Below are positions 8,159-15,944 of a stretch of 64,000 nucleotides of DNA, in pieces. Made by a program: the position numbers and the translations under genes. The DNA is from Bradyrhizobium erythrophlei (lineage in GTDB: Bacteria; Pseudomonadota; Alphaproteobacteria; Rhizobiales; Xanthobacteraceae): contig NZ_LT670817.1 in NCBI RefSeq assembly GCF_900129425.1, positions 2,914,001 through 2,978,000 on the forward strand. The letters are read 5' to 3'. The stretch's first letter is position 1, and every line of letters starts with the position of its first letter. The notes beneath the pieces are model-generated. The model saw only the letters and a program-made list of their open reading frames with translations. It had not been told where the DNA came from and did no database searches.

Positions 8159-8497
8159 TCGTCGCGCATACTCGCGCATCCTCATGGTTGGCCGGCTGAG
8201 AGCGAACAAGCTCAGCTACCAGCAGGGGCTGGATGCGGATCCCGGCGCCCTCCAAAGGCTCCGACGGCGTTGATTTTTCCGATCAAGATCTGAACGCGCA
8301 ATCACGGAAACTGCCGGTCATCAATTTTCCAATCGCAAATTGATCCCGGCCGTATGCGAATTCAACGGCGACCGAAAGGGCGGTTCCACAAGCCAGCGTT
8401 ATCGAAGTTCCTCACGTGTTCCTTTGCTCTCCGACGTGGAACGAAAAACCGACGGGACGGTTGTGGGTTAAATTTCATCGTCTGTGAGGAACCCCAG
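8159..8497. other. Gene-free gap before the His-rich peptide
   Basis: 339 bp in which no convincing coding frame is seen. It presumably carries the promoter and leader of the histidine-rich peptide gene. GAGGA at about 8485-8489 is the likely ribosome site for that gene. Confidence 0.4.
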
Positions 8498-8707
8498 ATG
8501 GCACAATCACCTAAGCATCCCTCTCAAGAGCATCATCATAACGCCGCCGCTCATCACCACGCTGCAGCCCATCATCATCACCAGGCTGAGCATCATCATG
8601 CGCGCGGCGAGCACGAGGATGCTAAGCATCACGCGACGGCGGCTCAAGAGCATAGCGAACAAGCTCATAAACATACGACGACAGCGCACTCTCATTCTCA
8701 CAAATAG
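8498..8707 (+). CDS. Small histidine-rich protein
   Basis: 69 residues from the ATG at 8498, which follows a GAGGA ribosome site; the frame is open upstream, but that part lacks the composition. It contains 23 His (one third of residues), mostly in HHH or HHHH runs separated by Ala, Glu and Gln, with no Cys, no signal peptide and no hydrophobic core. Such peptides can bind Ni, Zn or Cu, and related short His/Ala-rich proteins occur in rhizobia. No metal transporter or hydrogenase gene is adjacent. A metal buffer or stress role is inference. Confidence 0.75.
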   Translation: MAQSPKHPSQEHHHNAAAHHHAAAHHHHQAEHHHARGEHEDAKHHATAAQEHSEQAHKHTTTAHSHSHK

Positions 8708-9056
8708 AGCCTCTGATGGCGCAAACCCGTCGAGCAGAGGTTTGACGGCGGCGGTTGTCGTGTCGATATGAAAGCCGATGGCAGGGCGGTCGAAGGATGG
8801 TCTGCTTGGTCGTATTTGGGCGTCACGTCGAACGCCCAGAGTTCCTTGACGTGATACCCGGGGACCGACCCGTGCTCTCTCCCGAGATATTAGCAGCGGA
8901 TGCTCGCTGGTGATCCAACTGAAGCCTCCGAGAAGGCCGAGGTTGCCGAAGGGTCAATTCAGCCACCGATGCAGAAGCAACGTCTGCAGTGAAGGCGAGG
9001 GCGCAGAGTAGGCCGTCGAAGCTGCTCCGAATTATCGCGCTTGTTTCGGCAGCCCG
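8708..9056. other. Gene-free gap between convergent genes
   Basis: 349 bp with no supportable gene. On the minus strand around 8790-8870 a short open stretch reads GYHVKELWAFDVTPKYDQ, which could be the residue of a decayed coding sequence, but I recognise no family. No terminator with a T-tract is obvious. Confidence 0.3.
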
Positions 9057-9386
9057 TTAGCCCGTATTCCTGACCGCTTCGGCAAGCATGGCGTAAAGCT
9101 GGCGCTTGGTGAATTCCTTGGGCTGAGTCACTGCCGCCTTGCGCGTGGACACCACCTTATCCACCGAACGGGCACGAGCTGCCAATAGCACCGGTCTTCG
9201 CTTCCGCACCGACACGATTTTTGGGTTGGCAGTCGGTGGCTTGTGACCGCGCTTCAGGCCCAGACGAGTTAGCTTGGCGCAAACCGAATTACGGCTATAG
9301 CCGAGACGGCGAGCGATCTGCGCAGCGCTCTGTCCTACGGACCATAGTTTCTTGAGCAGTGCTACGTCATTCGTATCCCAACTCAT
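9057..9386 (-). CDS. Short GcrA-family DNA-binding protein
   Basis: 109 residues. The N-terminus MSWDTNDVALLKKLWSVGQS followed by AAQIARRLGYSRNSVCAKLTRLGL is the GcrA helix-turn-helix signature. GcrA acts with sigma-70 at CcrM-methylated GANTC promoters in alphaproteobacteria. True GcrA is about 170 residues with a sigma-interacting C-terminal domain; here the middle is basic and the end is a short FTKRQLYAMLAEAVRNTG. It is therefore a paralogue rather than the essential cell-cycle regulator. It is transcribed alone, leftward. Its DNA target is unknown. Confidence 0.8.
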   Translation of the reverse strand: MSWDTNDVALLKKLWSVGQSAAQIARRLGYSRNSVCAKLTRLGLKRGHKPPTANPKIVSVRKRRPVLLAARARSVDKVVSTRKAAVTQPKEFTKRQLYAMLAEAVRNTG

Positions 9387-9620
9387 GACAGAAGCTTATA
9401 CACCGACTGCCAACTACAGGCTAGTCGTACCGGTAGACGAGACCGACGTCCGCTTTGCTGCGCGTTGCGGACTGAAAGTGGGACATCCGAAAAGTGCCAA
9501 CAAGAAACTCGGCTGCTGGCAGATCGCCTGGTTTTTCGCTCCGAGGTATCTGGCCCGTCGCGCCCCGGGCAGCGGTCTGCTATGAAGCGAGACATGCGGC
9601 AAGTGAGCGCCGAGGCCCCC

Positions 9621-10250
9621 ATGACCGACCCGATCGACCGCGCCCCCTTCTACCACGACGGCATGCGCGAGCTGCAGGACCGCTACGACGGCCGCCGTGT
9701 CGCCGACGGCCTCGAGAAGCATCGCCTCCACTTCGAGTTCTGGGAGCAGGACCGCAAGCTCATCGAAGAGGCGCGATTCTTTTTCATCGCCACGAGTTAT
9801 CGGGACAACGTCGATTGTTCTATGCGTTCGGGCGATCCCGGCTTCGTCAGGATCACCGGGCCCGACACGCTCGAGTACCCCGAATACGACGGCAACAACA
9901 TGTACCGCACACTCGGCAACGTTCACCGGAACCCGAACGTCGGGCTGCTGTTCGTGCGCCTCGACGGCAAGACGTCTCGTACGCGCATCCGAGGCAAAGC
10001 AACGATCCACGACAGCGCGGAAACGCTTGCCGGGCATCATGGCGCGAAAGTCGTCGTGCGCGTGAAATGTGAGATCTTCCCAAACTGCCCGCGCTACATT
10101 CCAGACCTGATGGGCGCTTCCGTGGCTGTACCGGCGAATCCGTTCGTTCCTCGACCCGGGTACGAGCCGCCGCCGCCCGAATGGAAAAGCCGGGATTACC
10201 TCAAAGACGTGCTCTCGAAGCACGATCCGCATCGGAAACGCGAGGCATAG
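9621..10250 (+). CDS. Pyridoxamine 5'-phosphate oxidase-like (FMN-binding split barrel) protein
   Basis: About 209 residues from the ATG at 9621, which has GAGG five bases upstream; an ATG at 9582 would add 13 residues. The product starts MTDPIDRAPFYHDGMRELQDRYD. It continues with EARFFFIATSYRDNVDCSMRSGDPGFVRI, a PNPOx-type beta-barrel strand pair, then NVHRNPNVGLLFVRLDGK and TRIRGKATI. Such proteins bind FMN, F420 or haem and often act as flavin reductases or detoxifying enzymes rather than true PdxH. The proline-rich PGYEPPPPEWKSRDY near the end is typical of this subgroup. No genetic context points to a substrate. Confidence 0.8.
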   Translation: MTDPIDRAPFYHDGMRELQDRYDGRRVADGLEKHRLHFEFWEQDRKLIEEARFFFIATSYRDNVDCSMRSGDPGFVRITGPDTLEYPEYDGNNMYRTLGNVHRNPNVGLLFVRLDGKTSRTRIRGKATIHDSAETLAGHHGAKVVVRVKCEIFPNCPRYIPDLMGASVAVPANPFVPRPGYEPPPPEWKSRDYLKDVLSKHDPHRKREA

Positions 10251-10394
10251 CGGGCGGCGCCCGCGTGTTGAAAGCGATCATCGTTTTGTTCATCCGTCAG
10301 CTAAGCCGCAGCGACCGCATCCCGCTTCCACGCCGAAAATAAGCGCGGGCCAACCCGGCTTCCCAGCCATTTTTCCAACCCTCGGACGGCTCCG

Positions 10395-11771
10395 CTATCC
10401 GCGGATCACCGCATTGGCCTTCTCGGCGGCGGCGGTCATTGCACTCTTCGCCGATTTCGCTCCGGAGACCACTTCATTGACGCCGATCATGAAGGCGTCC
10501 TGGAGGGGTCTCGATTGCGGATGGAAAAGGATCGCCTTGGCGCGGTCGACATCGGCATTTTGCAAGTTGGTCAGCGCCGCCGCGGCGGCTTGCGGGCCGA
10601 ACGCCTTCTTGAAGCCCTCGCTCGACCAAGCCGAAAGGCGTGTCGTCGCCAGCCCCGTCGCGGCGGTCTGCAACGAGGTCGGCTTGCTTGTCGCCCACAG
10701 CAGGAACAAGAAAGCTGCCCGCTTGTTTCGCGATTTGGCGTTGATGCACGCCTGCCAGTGCGACATGAATGGAACGGAAGGGCGACCGTCGACATGGGGG
10801 AAGGCGGCGAAGGCTGCCTGTCGCGCAACGCGGCTCCTTGTCGGGTTGGAAATGTCCGTGGCAAGGACGCTGCTGTCGATCGCCATTGCCGTCCTGGCCT
10901 GAACGAAGTCGTCGAGCACATTGTACCATTCGTAGCTGCCGACGCCCACCGGCCCGGCCTGGCTGAGCAGCTGTCCGTACATCGCGACGGCCGCTATCGC
11001 CTCGGGGCTCGCGAAAACGGCCTTGTTGTCCTTCACCATGGCTCCGCCATATGAGAACACGAAACTCATGGCCGCCGGGGACGAGTTGCCGCCGGCCTGG
11101 GCCCGCATGGCGATCCCCGACATCTCGTTGGACTTGACCGCCTTGGCGGTGGTGAGCAGCTCGTCGAAAGTCTGTGGCACCGGCAGGTTCTTCGCTGCCA
11201 GGGCATCGCTGTTGATGAACAAGGTCACTGCCTCGGAGGTAATCGGAAAGGCGTAGCGTTCGCCATCCGACCACGCCGGAAAGGCCCGGGCGGTCTTGAG
11301 AAGATCGCTCTCGTCATACCATCCGAGATCAGTCAGCGACCTGTCGGAATAATGGCTGTTCAGCGGTTCGAGCCATCCCGCCGAGATACCCTGGCCATAG
11401 GTCAGGAACATGAAGACGTCAGGCGTCCTGCTGCCACCCGCGAGCTTGATCGGCAGGGCCCCCAGGAACGCGGTTTCCAGTTGGAAGTCGGTGACGACGT
11501 CGATACCGGTGAGCTTGGTGAACTGCGGCAAGAGCGGGGAAATCGCGTTCGACCAGGGATGGATCGCGCCCGCGAGGGTGATCGTCTGGCCCGAGAATTG
11601 TTTCCAGTCGATCGCGGCGCTGGCATACATCGCGGCGGCATCCTCCGCGAAGCTCCATTGCGGCAGCACTGCCATGCCCGATAGGGCCGCTCCGGCAGCG
11701 CCCAATCCCTTGACGAAGGCGCGCCGGCTAGGCGGCATTCGACCGTTCAGCGACTTTTCCCCCGGCGCCAT
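10395..11771 (-). CDS. Tat-exported ABC transporter solute-binding protein (family 1)
   Basis: 458 residues. A twin-arginine leader (PSRRAFVKGLGAAGAALSG) is followed by the family 1 binding-protein fold: ITLAGAIHPWSNAISPLLPQF, TGIDVVTDFQLE, TPDVFMFLTYG, then YAFPITSEAVTLFINSDAL and FDELLTTAKAVK, the usual sugar or oligosaccharide-binding pattern. No ABC permease or ATPase gene is adjacent, so the binding protein is orphaned here. It diverges from a sensor kinase gene 220 bp away. A binding protein beside a periplasmic-sensor kinase could form a ligand-sensing pair, but nothing in the sequence proves that. Confidence 0.85.
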   Translation of the reverse strand: MAPGEKSLNGRMPPSRRAFVKGLGAAGAALSGMAVLPQWSFAEDAAAMYASAAIDWKQFSGQTITLAGAIHPWSNAISPLLPQFTKLTGIDVVTDFQLETAFLGALPIKLAGGSRTPDVFMFLTYGQGISAGWLEPLNSHYSDRSLTDLGWYDESDLLKTARAFPAWSDGERYAFPITSEAVTLFINSDALAAKNLPVPQTFDELLTTAKAVKSNEMSGIAMRAQAGGNSSPAAMSFVFSYGGAMVKDNKAVFASPEAIAAVAMYGQLLSQAGPVGVGSYEWYNVLDDFVQARTAMAIDSSVLATDISNPTRSRVARQAAFAAFPHVDGRPSVPFMSHWQACINAKSRNKRAAFLFLLWATSKPTSLQTAATGLATTRLSAWSSEGFKKAFGPQAAAAALTNLQNADVDRAKAILFHPQSRPLQDAFMIGVNEVVSGAKSAKSAMTAAAEKANAVIRG

Positions 11772-11992
11772 CTCAGTGATCCCTGTGGGCAGTCAACCAC
11801 AACACTGTAGACCGGATGCCCTAGCGAGACGACTGAACGGACTCCAGAGGCGGGCAACCTGCTCGCGTGAGGATGTCAGGGCTCCTGTCTCATCTAGGCC
11901 GATTTGTCCGCGTATCGTACTATTCTATCAATGTTCTGGCGTCCGCACCAGAACAAGTGCGGGTCGCGATAACATCTGAGGGCGAAAGGCCG

Positions 11993-13828
11993 ATGCCATT
12001 CCCCGTGTCACACCGGTTCTCGCGGTGGCTTGCTCGCCCGCTGATCCTGGGGGGCGCGGTGGCTCTGATGCTGGTTGCGGCGAGCGGGTTCCTGGGCGTG
12101 CGGTATTGGCACGAGCGGCAGGCGGCAAGCGACGCGGTCGAGCACAGCCACCAGGTGCTCGATACGCTCGACCGGCTACGGGCAACCATCGCCGACCTGG
12201 AGATCGAAAGGCGGGAGTATCTGCTGACCCTCGACCCGGCATATCTCAAGCCCTACGGCATTTCTGACGAAAGCGTGCGACGGGAGGACGAGGCGCTTCA
12301 GAGTCTGGTCGCGAACGACCCGTTGCAAAGCCTTCGTGCCGCACATCTGGCGCTGACCGTTGCAGCAAAGCTGCGCGAGATCGACGACATCGTCCAGACG
12401 GCTCGCACGTCGAGGGTGGATCCGGCGCTGGCGATGATCGGCACCATGGGCGAGATCCGATCGCAAATCGATCAGATGGTGGATCACGAACGCTTCCTCC
12501 TTGCGAATTGGGAAACTCGCGCCGATGCGCTCGAACAGAGCAAGACCCGGCTGATCGCATTGGCCGTCGTCATTGTCATCGGTTTCGCCGCGGCGTCGTT
12601 GGCGCTCGCACGGCTCGAAGCGAGGCGGCGGCTGAAAGCGGCGGAGGAGAACGTCCAGCTCCATAGCGATCTTGAAGAGCGCGAGAAGAAGATCCGCCGC
12701 CTGGTGGAAGCCAACATCATCGGGATGATCATCTGGGATCTCGAAGGTCGCTTTCTTGAAACCAATGACGCGTTTCTGCGAATGACGGGATACGACCGGG
12801 AGGATCTTGCCTCGGGTCGCGTGAACAGGACGGACCTGACGCCGGCGGAATGGCTCGACCGCGACACACAGACCCTCGCAGAGCTCAACACGATTGGAAC
12901 GGTCCAACCATTCGAGAAGGAGTTCTTCCGGAAAGACGGCAGCCGTTTGCCCGTGCTGATCGGCGGGGCATTGTTCGAACCGAATGGGAACCAAGGTGTC
13001 TCTTTCGTGCTCGATTTGACGGAGCGCAAGCGGGCGGAAGCCGAGGCTCGCGAAAGCGAGCGGCGCTACCGCGAGACCCTGATGGAGCTCGCGCACACCA
13101 ATCGCGTCACGGCGATGGGGCAACTGACGGCCTCGATTGCCCATGAGGTCAACCAGCCGATCACCGCGGCGGTCATCAACGCCGAGGCAGCCTTGCGCTG
13201 GCTGGGCATTGAACCGCTCAACCTCGAGAAGATTCGCGAGGTTCTCGGCCTTGTCGTCGAGGATGGCACGCGAGCCGGCAATATCATCGGCGGGATCCGG
13301 GCCCTCATCAGGAAGGTGCCGCCGCGGCAGACTTGCCTGGATATCAACGAGGCGATCCGCGAGGTGATTGCTTTGACCCATGGAGAAGCGGTAAGGACCG
13401 GCGTCTCGGTGCGGACGGATCTGGCGGACGGCTTGCCGCTCATTTACGGCGATCGGGTCCAACTACAACAGGTGATCATGAACTTGGTCATCAACGCTAT
13501 CGAAGCCATGAGCGGCGGCGCCGAGACGTCCCGCGACCTGCTGGTCAGCACTCGGCGAGCCGAGGCGGGCGGCGTGCACGTCGCAGTGCGAGACTCGGGT
13601 CCGGGACTGGATCCGGCGAGCAGTGACCACCTCTTCAAGGCATTCTACACGACCAAGTCCGGCGGCATGGGCATGGGGCTGGCGATTTGCCGCTCGATCA
13701 TCGAGGCACACGAGGGACAACTGTGCGTGACCGCGAATGAACCGCGCGGCGCCGTCTTTCATTTCACCCTGCCGCTGCAACGCGGCGAGGCCCTTCCCGC
13801 CGGGCGCGCCGCAATGCCGGCGGAATGA
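11993..13828 (+). CDS. Membrane sensor histidine kinase (CHASE3-like, PAS, HisKA, HATPase)
   Basis: About 611 residues from the ATG at 11993, chosen because it starts just before the first membrane segment and follows GGCGAAAGG; the frame is open earlier. Residues ~17-38 and ~183-205 are membrane helices flanking a periplasmic helical domain of CHASE3 type (LRATIADLEIERREYLLT). Next come a linker coiled coil and a PAS domain (~235-350, RLVEANIIGMIIWDLEGRFLE). HisKA follows with phosphoacceptor His at about 384 in SIAHEVNQP. The HATPase domain has N (MNLVINAIEAM), G1 (DSGPGLDP) and GMGMGLAICRSIIEAHEG. The SIAHEVNQP box places it with FixL/NtrB-like kinases that pair with FixJ-type regulators. 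No regulator is adjacent. Confidence 0.9.
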   Translation: MPFPVSHRFSRWLARPLILGGAVALMLVAASGFLGVRYWHERQAASDAVEHSHQVLDTLDRLRATIADLEIERREYLLTLDPAYLKPYGISDESVRREDEALQSLVANDPLQSLRAAHLALTVAAKLREIDDIVQTARTSRVDPALAMIGTMGEIRSQIDQMVDHERFLLANWETRADALEQSKTRLIALAVVIVIGFAAASLALARLEARRRLKAAEENVQLHSDLEEREKKIRRLVEANIIGMIIWDLEGRFLETNDAFLRMTGYDREDLASGRVNRTDLTPAEWLDRDTQTLAELNTIGTVQPFEKEFFRKDGSRLPVLIGGALFEPNGNQGVSFVLDLTERKRAEAEARESERRYRETLMELAHTNRVTAMGQLTASIAHEVNQPITAAVINAEAALRWLGIEPLNLEKIREVLGLVVEDGTRAGNIIGGIRALIRKVPPRQTCLDINEAIREVIALTHGEAVRTGVSVRTDLADGLPLIYGDRVQLQQVIMNLVINAIEAMSGGAETSRDLLVSTRRAEAGGVHVAVRDSGPGLDPASSDHLFKAFYTTKSGGMGMGLAICRSIIEAHEGQLCVTANEPRGAVFHFTLPLQRGEALPAGRAAMPAE

Positions 13829-14150
13829 GGTTGCAGGTCCGGCAGAGAAACGAGAGCCGGTTCTCGACTGGAAATAGACGCAAGGTCTTACCCACGATGT
13901 CATCGGCGATCAGTTTCGGCAAGCCGGTGCGGGCATGGCGCACTATCTCCGTGGCCTGCTCGCCGCTATAGGTCGGCGTCATCGGTTGCGGAATGGGCTA
14001 TACTCCCGTCCGCTCGTGTGCGTTTGTGGATCGTTCCCATATTTGCTACTTGCCCTCCTGACTTACGACTTGGTCGTAAACCAGTGCCAAAATGAGGGGA
14101 AGGCAAGCCATGAGGCGAGGTTCGCGCTAAGTGGTTGAAAAGATCTATTC
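13829..14150. other. Gap upstream of dusA with a short palindrome
   Basis: 322 bp. Positions 14063-14079, TTACGACTTGGTCGTAA, form a perfect inverted repeat with 7-bp arms and a 3-bp spacer, 72 bp before dusA. A 72-codon minus-strand frame at 13764-13982 (MTPTYSGEQATEIV...) overlaps the kinase 3' end and is not convincing as a gene; it may be decayed sequence. Confidence 0.4.
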
Positions 14151-15149
14151 ATGATGGATTTCAAGGGTTTGAAATTTTCCGTGGCACCCATGATGGACTG
14201 GACCGACCGGCATTGCCGCGTGTTCCACCGCCTGATGACGCGGCGCGCCCGGCTTTACACGGAGATGCTGACGACGGGCGCCATCATTCATGGCGATCGC
14301 GCGCGGTTGCTCGGCTTCGATGCAAGCGAGCATCCGGTGGCACTGCAACTCGGCGGCTCCGATCCCCGGGATCTCGCGACGGCGGCCAAAATCGGCGGGG
14401 ATTTCGGCTACGACGAGATCAACCTCAATGTCGGCTGCCCGTCGGATCGGGTGAAGGACGGCCGCTTCGGCGCCTGCCTGATGGCAGAGCCGGCGCTGGT
14501 CGCCGCCTGCATCGATGCCATGAAGCGCGCGGTCAAAATCCCGGTCACGGTGAAGTGCCGGATCGGCATCGACGATCAGGATCCGGAAATCGCGCTGGAT
14601 GCGTTGGCGCGCGGCGTGATCGCCGCCGGCGCCGACGCACTGATCGTTCATGCGCGCAAGGCCTGGCTCAATGGATTGTCGCCGAAGCAAAACCGCGACA
14701 TCCCGCCGCTCGACTACGACAGGGTCTACCGGCTGAAGGCCGTGCTGCCGGATGTGCCCATCATCATCAATGGCGGCATCGCAAGCCTCGGCGAGGCCAA
14801 GGCGCATCTGCTTCGTGTCGACGGCGTGATGCTGGGGCGCGCGGCCTATCAGGAACCCTGGCGGTTGCTGGCGGCCGATCCCGAGCTGTTCGGCGAGGCG
14901 GCGCCGCACGCGGGCATGAAGGACGTGTTCGAGGCCATGGTCCCTTATATTGAAGACCAACTCGCGCAAGGTGTCCGCCTGCATTCGATGACGAGGCATT
15001 TCGTGGGCGCGTTTCATGGCGTGCCGGGCGCACGCGCCTTCCGCCGTCACCTCGCCGAGAACGGCGTCAGGCCCGGGGCGGGCGTGAATGTCCTGCGCGA
15101 TGCGATGGCGCTGGTCGAGGATCGTGCGCCGGCCTCGATGGCGGCGTGA
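14151..15149 (+). CDS. dusA: tRNA-dihydrouridine synthase A
   Basis: 332 residues, the usual length of DusA. It reduces uridine 20 and 20a in the tRNA D-loop using FMN and NADPH. The TIM-barrel motifs are visible: FSVAPMMDWTDRHCRVFHRL (FMN-binding N-terminus), LQLGGSDP, INLNVGCPSDRVKDGRFGACLM with the catalytic Cys in VGCPS, VTVKCRIGIDDQ, LIVHARKAWLNGLSPKQNR and INGGI. Two adjacent ATG codons exist (14151 and 14154). It is monocistronic here and convergent with the protease gene, with only 2 bp between the stops. Confidence 0.95.
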   Translation: MMDFKGLKFSVAPMMDWTDRHCRVFHRLMTRRARLYTEMLTTGAIIHGDRARLLGFDASEHPVALQLGGSDPRDLATAAKIGGDFGYDEINLNVGCPSDRVKDGRFGACLMAEPALVAACIDAMKRAVKIPVTVKCRIGIDDQDPEIALDALARGVIAAGADALIVHARKAWLNGLSPKQNRDIPPLDYDRVYRLKAVLPDVPIIINGGIASLGEAKAHLLRVDGVMLGRAAYQEPWRLLAADPELFGEAAPHAGMKDVFEAMVPYIEDQLAQGVRLHSMTRHFVGAFHGVPGARAFRRHLAENGVRPGAGVNVLRDAMALVEDRAPASMAA

Positions 15150-15151
15150 GG

Positions 15152-15664
15152 CTACGGATAGCCGTGCAGCATCAGCCGGTCGGCGTGCACTTCCCAGCTT
15201 TCCAGCCGATCCAGAAAGCTCATGCCGAGCAGATTGGTTTTCATCTGTCCGTGCGGCACCACCAGCGCCGGTACCGAACGCTCGACGAGCTTGCCGATGG
15301 CCAGGCGATCGAGCGTCAGACGGGCCGCTTTGGTGTGTCCGCCGGCGGTCTCGACGTCGACGTCATATTCGAGCAGCTCCAGCGGCAGTCCGGCCGCCTT
15401 GGCGGTCTCGTAGGTCAGCACGACCGAGGTCGCGCCGGTGTCGACGACCATCGGCGCGTTGACGCCGTTGATTTTGGCCTGCAGCGCGAATTCGCCGGTC
15501 TGCCCGCGTGAGATCTGCACCGCGCGGGCCGGCGTCTCGGCCCTCTTGCGCAGCATCTCCAAGACCGTGTCGCTGGCCCGCGCGATTCGTTCCGGATCGC
15601 CGTAGGCGACCACGGCGCCGGCCGTCGCCGCCAGCACGAGGAGAACGAGCAGAACGCGGCTCAC
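15152..15664 (-). CDS. Retropepsin-like aspartic protease (TIGR02281 type)
   Basis: 170 residues. Residues 1-20 are a signal or membrane anchor (VLLVLLVLAATAGAVVAYG). Residues ~55-165 form a single-lobe aspartic protease: INGVNAPMVVDTGATSVVLTYETA carries the catalytic DTGA, and LLGMSFLDRLESWEV is the second conserved hairpin. Members of this clan AA family are periplasm-facing and homologous to retroviral proteases; cellular substrates are mostly unknown. It follows the DUF1289 gene by 31 bp in the same direction and probably shares its transcript. Confidence 0.9.
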   Translation of the reverse strand: MSRVLLVLLVLAATAGAVVAYGDPERIARASDTVLEMLRKRAETPARAVQISRGQTGEFALQAKINGVNAPMVVDTGATSVVLTYETAKAAGLPLELLEYDVDVETAGGHTKAARLTLDRLAIGKLVERSVPALVVPHGQMKTNLLGMSFLDRLESWEVHADRLMLHGYP

Positions 15665-15695
15665 AGCGAAGCCCTCGTGCGGATGGTCCGGCGGG

Positions 15696-15899
15696 TCAGT
15701 CCGGTTTTGCGGCAGCCGCCAGTTCCGGTAATCCGGCTTCCTTCATGCGCGCCGGCAACAGCGCCATCACGGCCAGCCGCTCGGCGCGGTCCATCCGGCC
15801 CCAGCGGGCGATCTCCGGAAGCGTGCGGCCGCAGCCGAAACAAAGGCTGGTTTTGGGATCGATCATACAGACTGCGATGCACGGCGTTTCTATGCTCAT
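15696..15899 (-). CDS. DUF1289 family Cys-rich small protein
   Basis: 67 residues from the ATG at 15899 (MSIETPCIAVC); an upstream ATG at 15935 lies in weakly coding sequence. The motif ETPCIAVCMIDPKTSLCFGCGRTLPEIA has four Cys spaced C-x3-C-x8-C-x2-C, a probable metal-binding knuckle and the hallmark of DUF1289. The RWGRMDRAERLAVMALLPAR helix follows. Function is not established. It is paired with the retropepsin-like protease, an association often seen in related genomes as far as I recall. Confidence 0.85.
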   Translation of the reverse strand: MSIETPCIAVCMIDPKTSLCFGCGRTLPEIARWGRMDRAERLAVMALLPARMKEAGLPELAAAAKPD

Positions 15900-15944
15900 G
15901 ATGGAATAGTGAAACGTATTCGGCGGTTTGCGCAAGCGCTCCGG

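Noticed and set aside
8790..8870. Short minus-strand stretch reading GYHVKELWAFDVTPKYDQ
   Set aside because: Too short and not assignable to any family; it could be a decayed gene but there is no second piece of evidence.
10395..13828. ABC binding protein and sensor kinase as a proven sensing pair
   Set aside because: They are merely divergent neighbours; nothing in the sequence shows they interact.
13764..13982. 72-codon minus-strand frame overlapping the sensor kinase 3' end
   Set aside because: Overlaps a well-supported gene on the other strand and has no recognisable domain.
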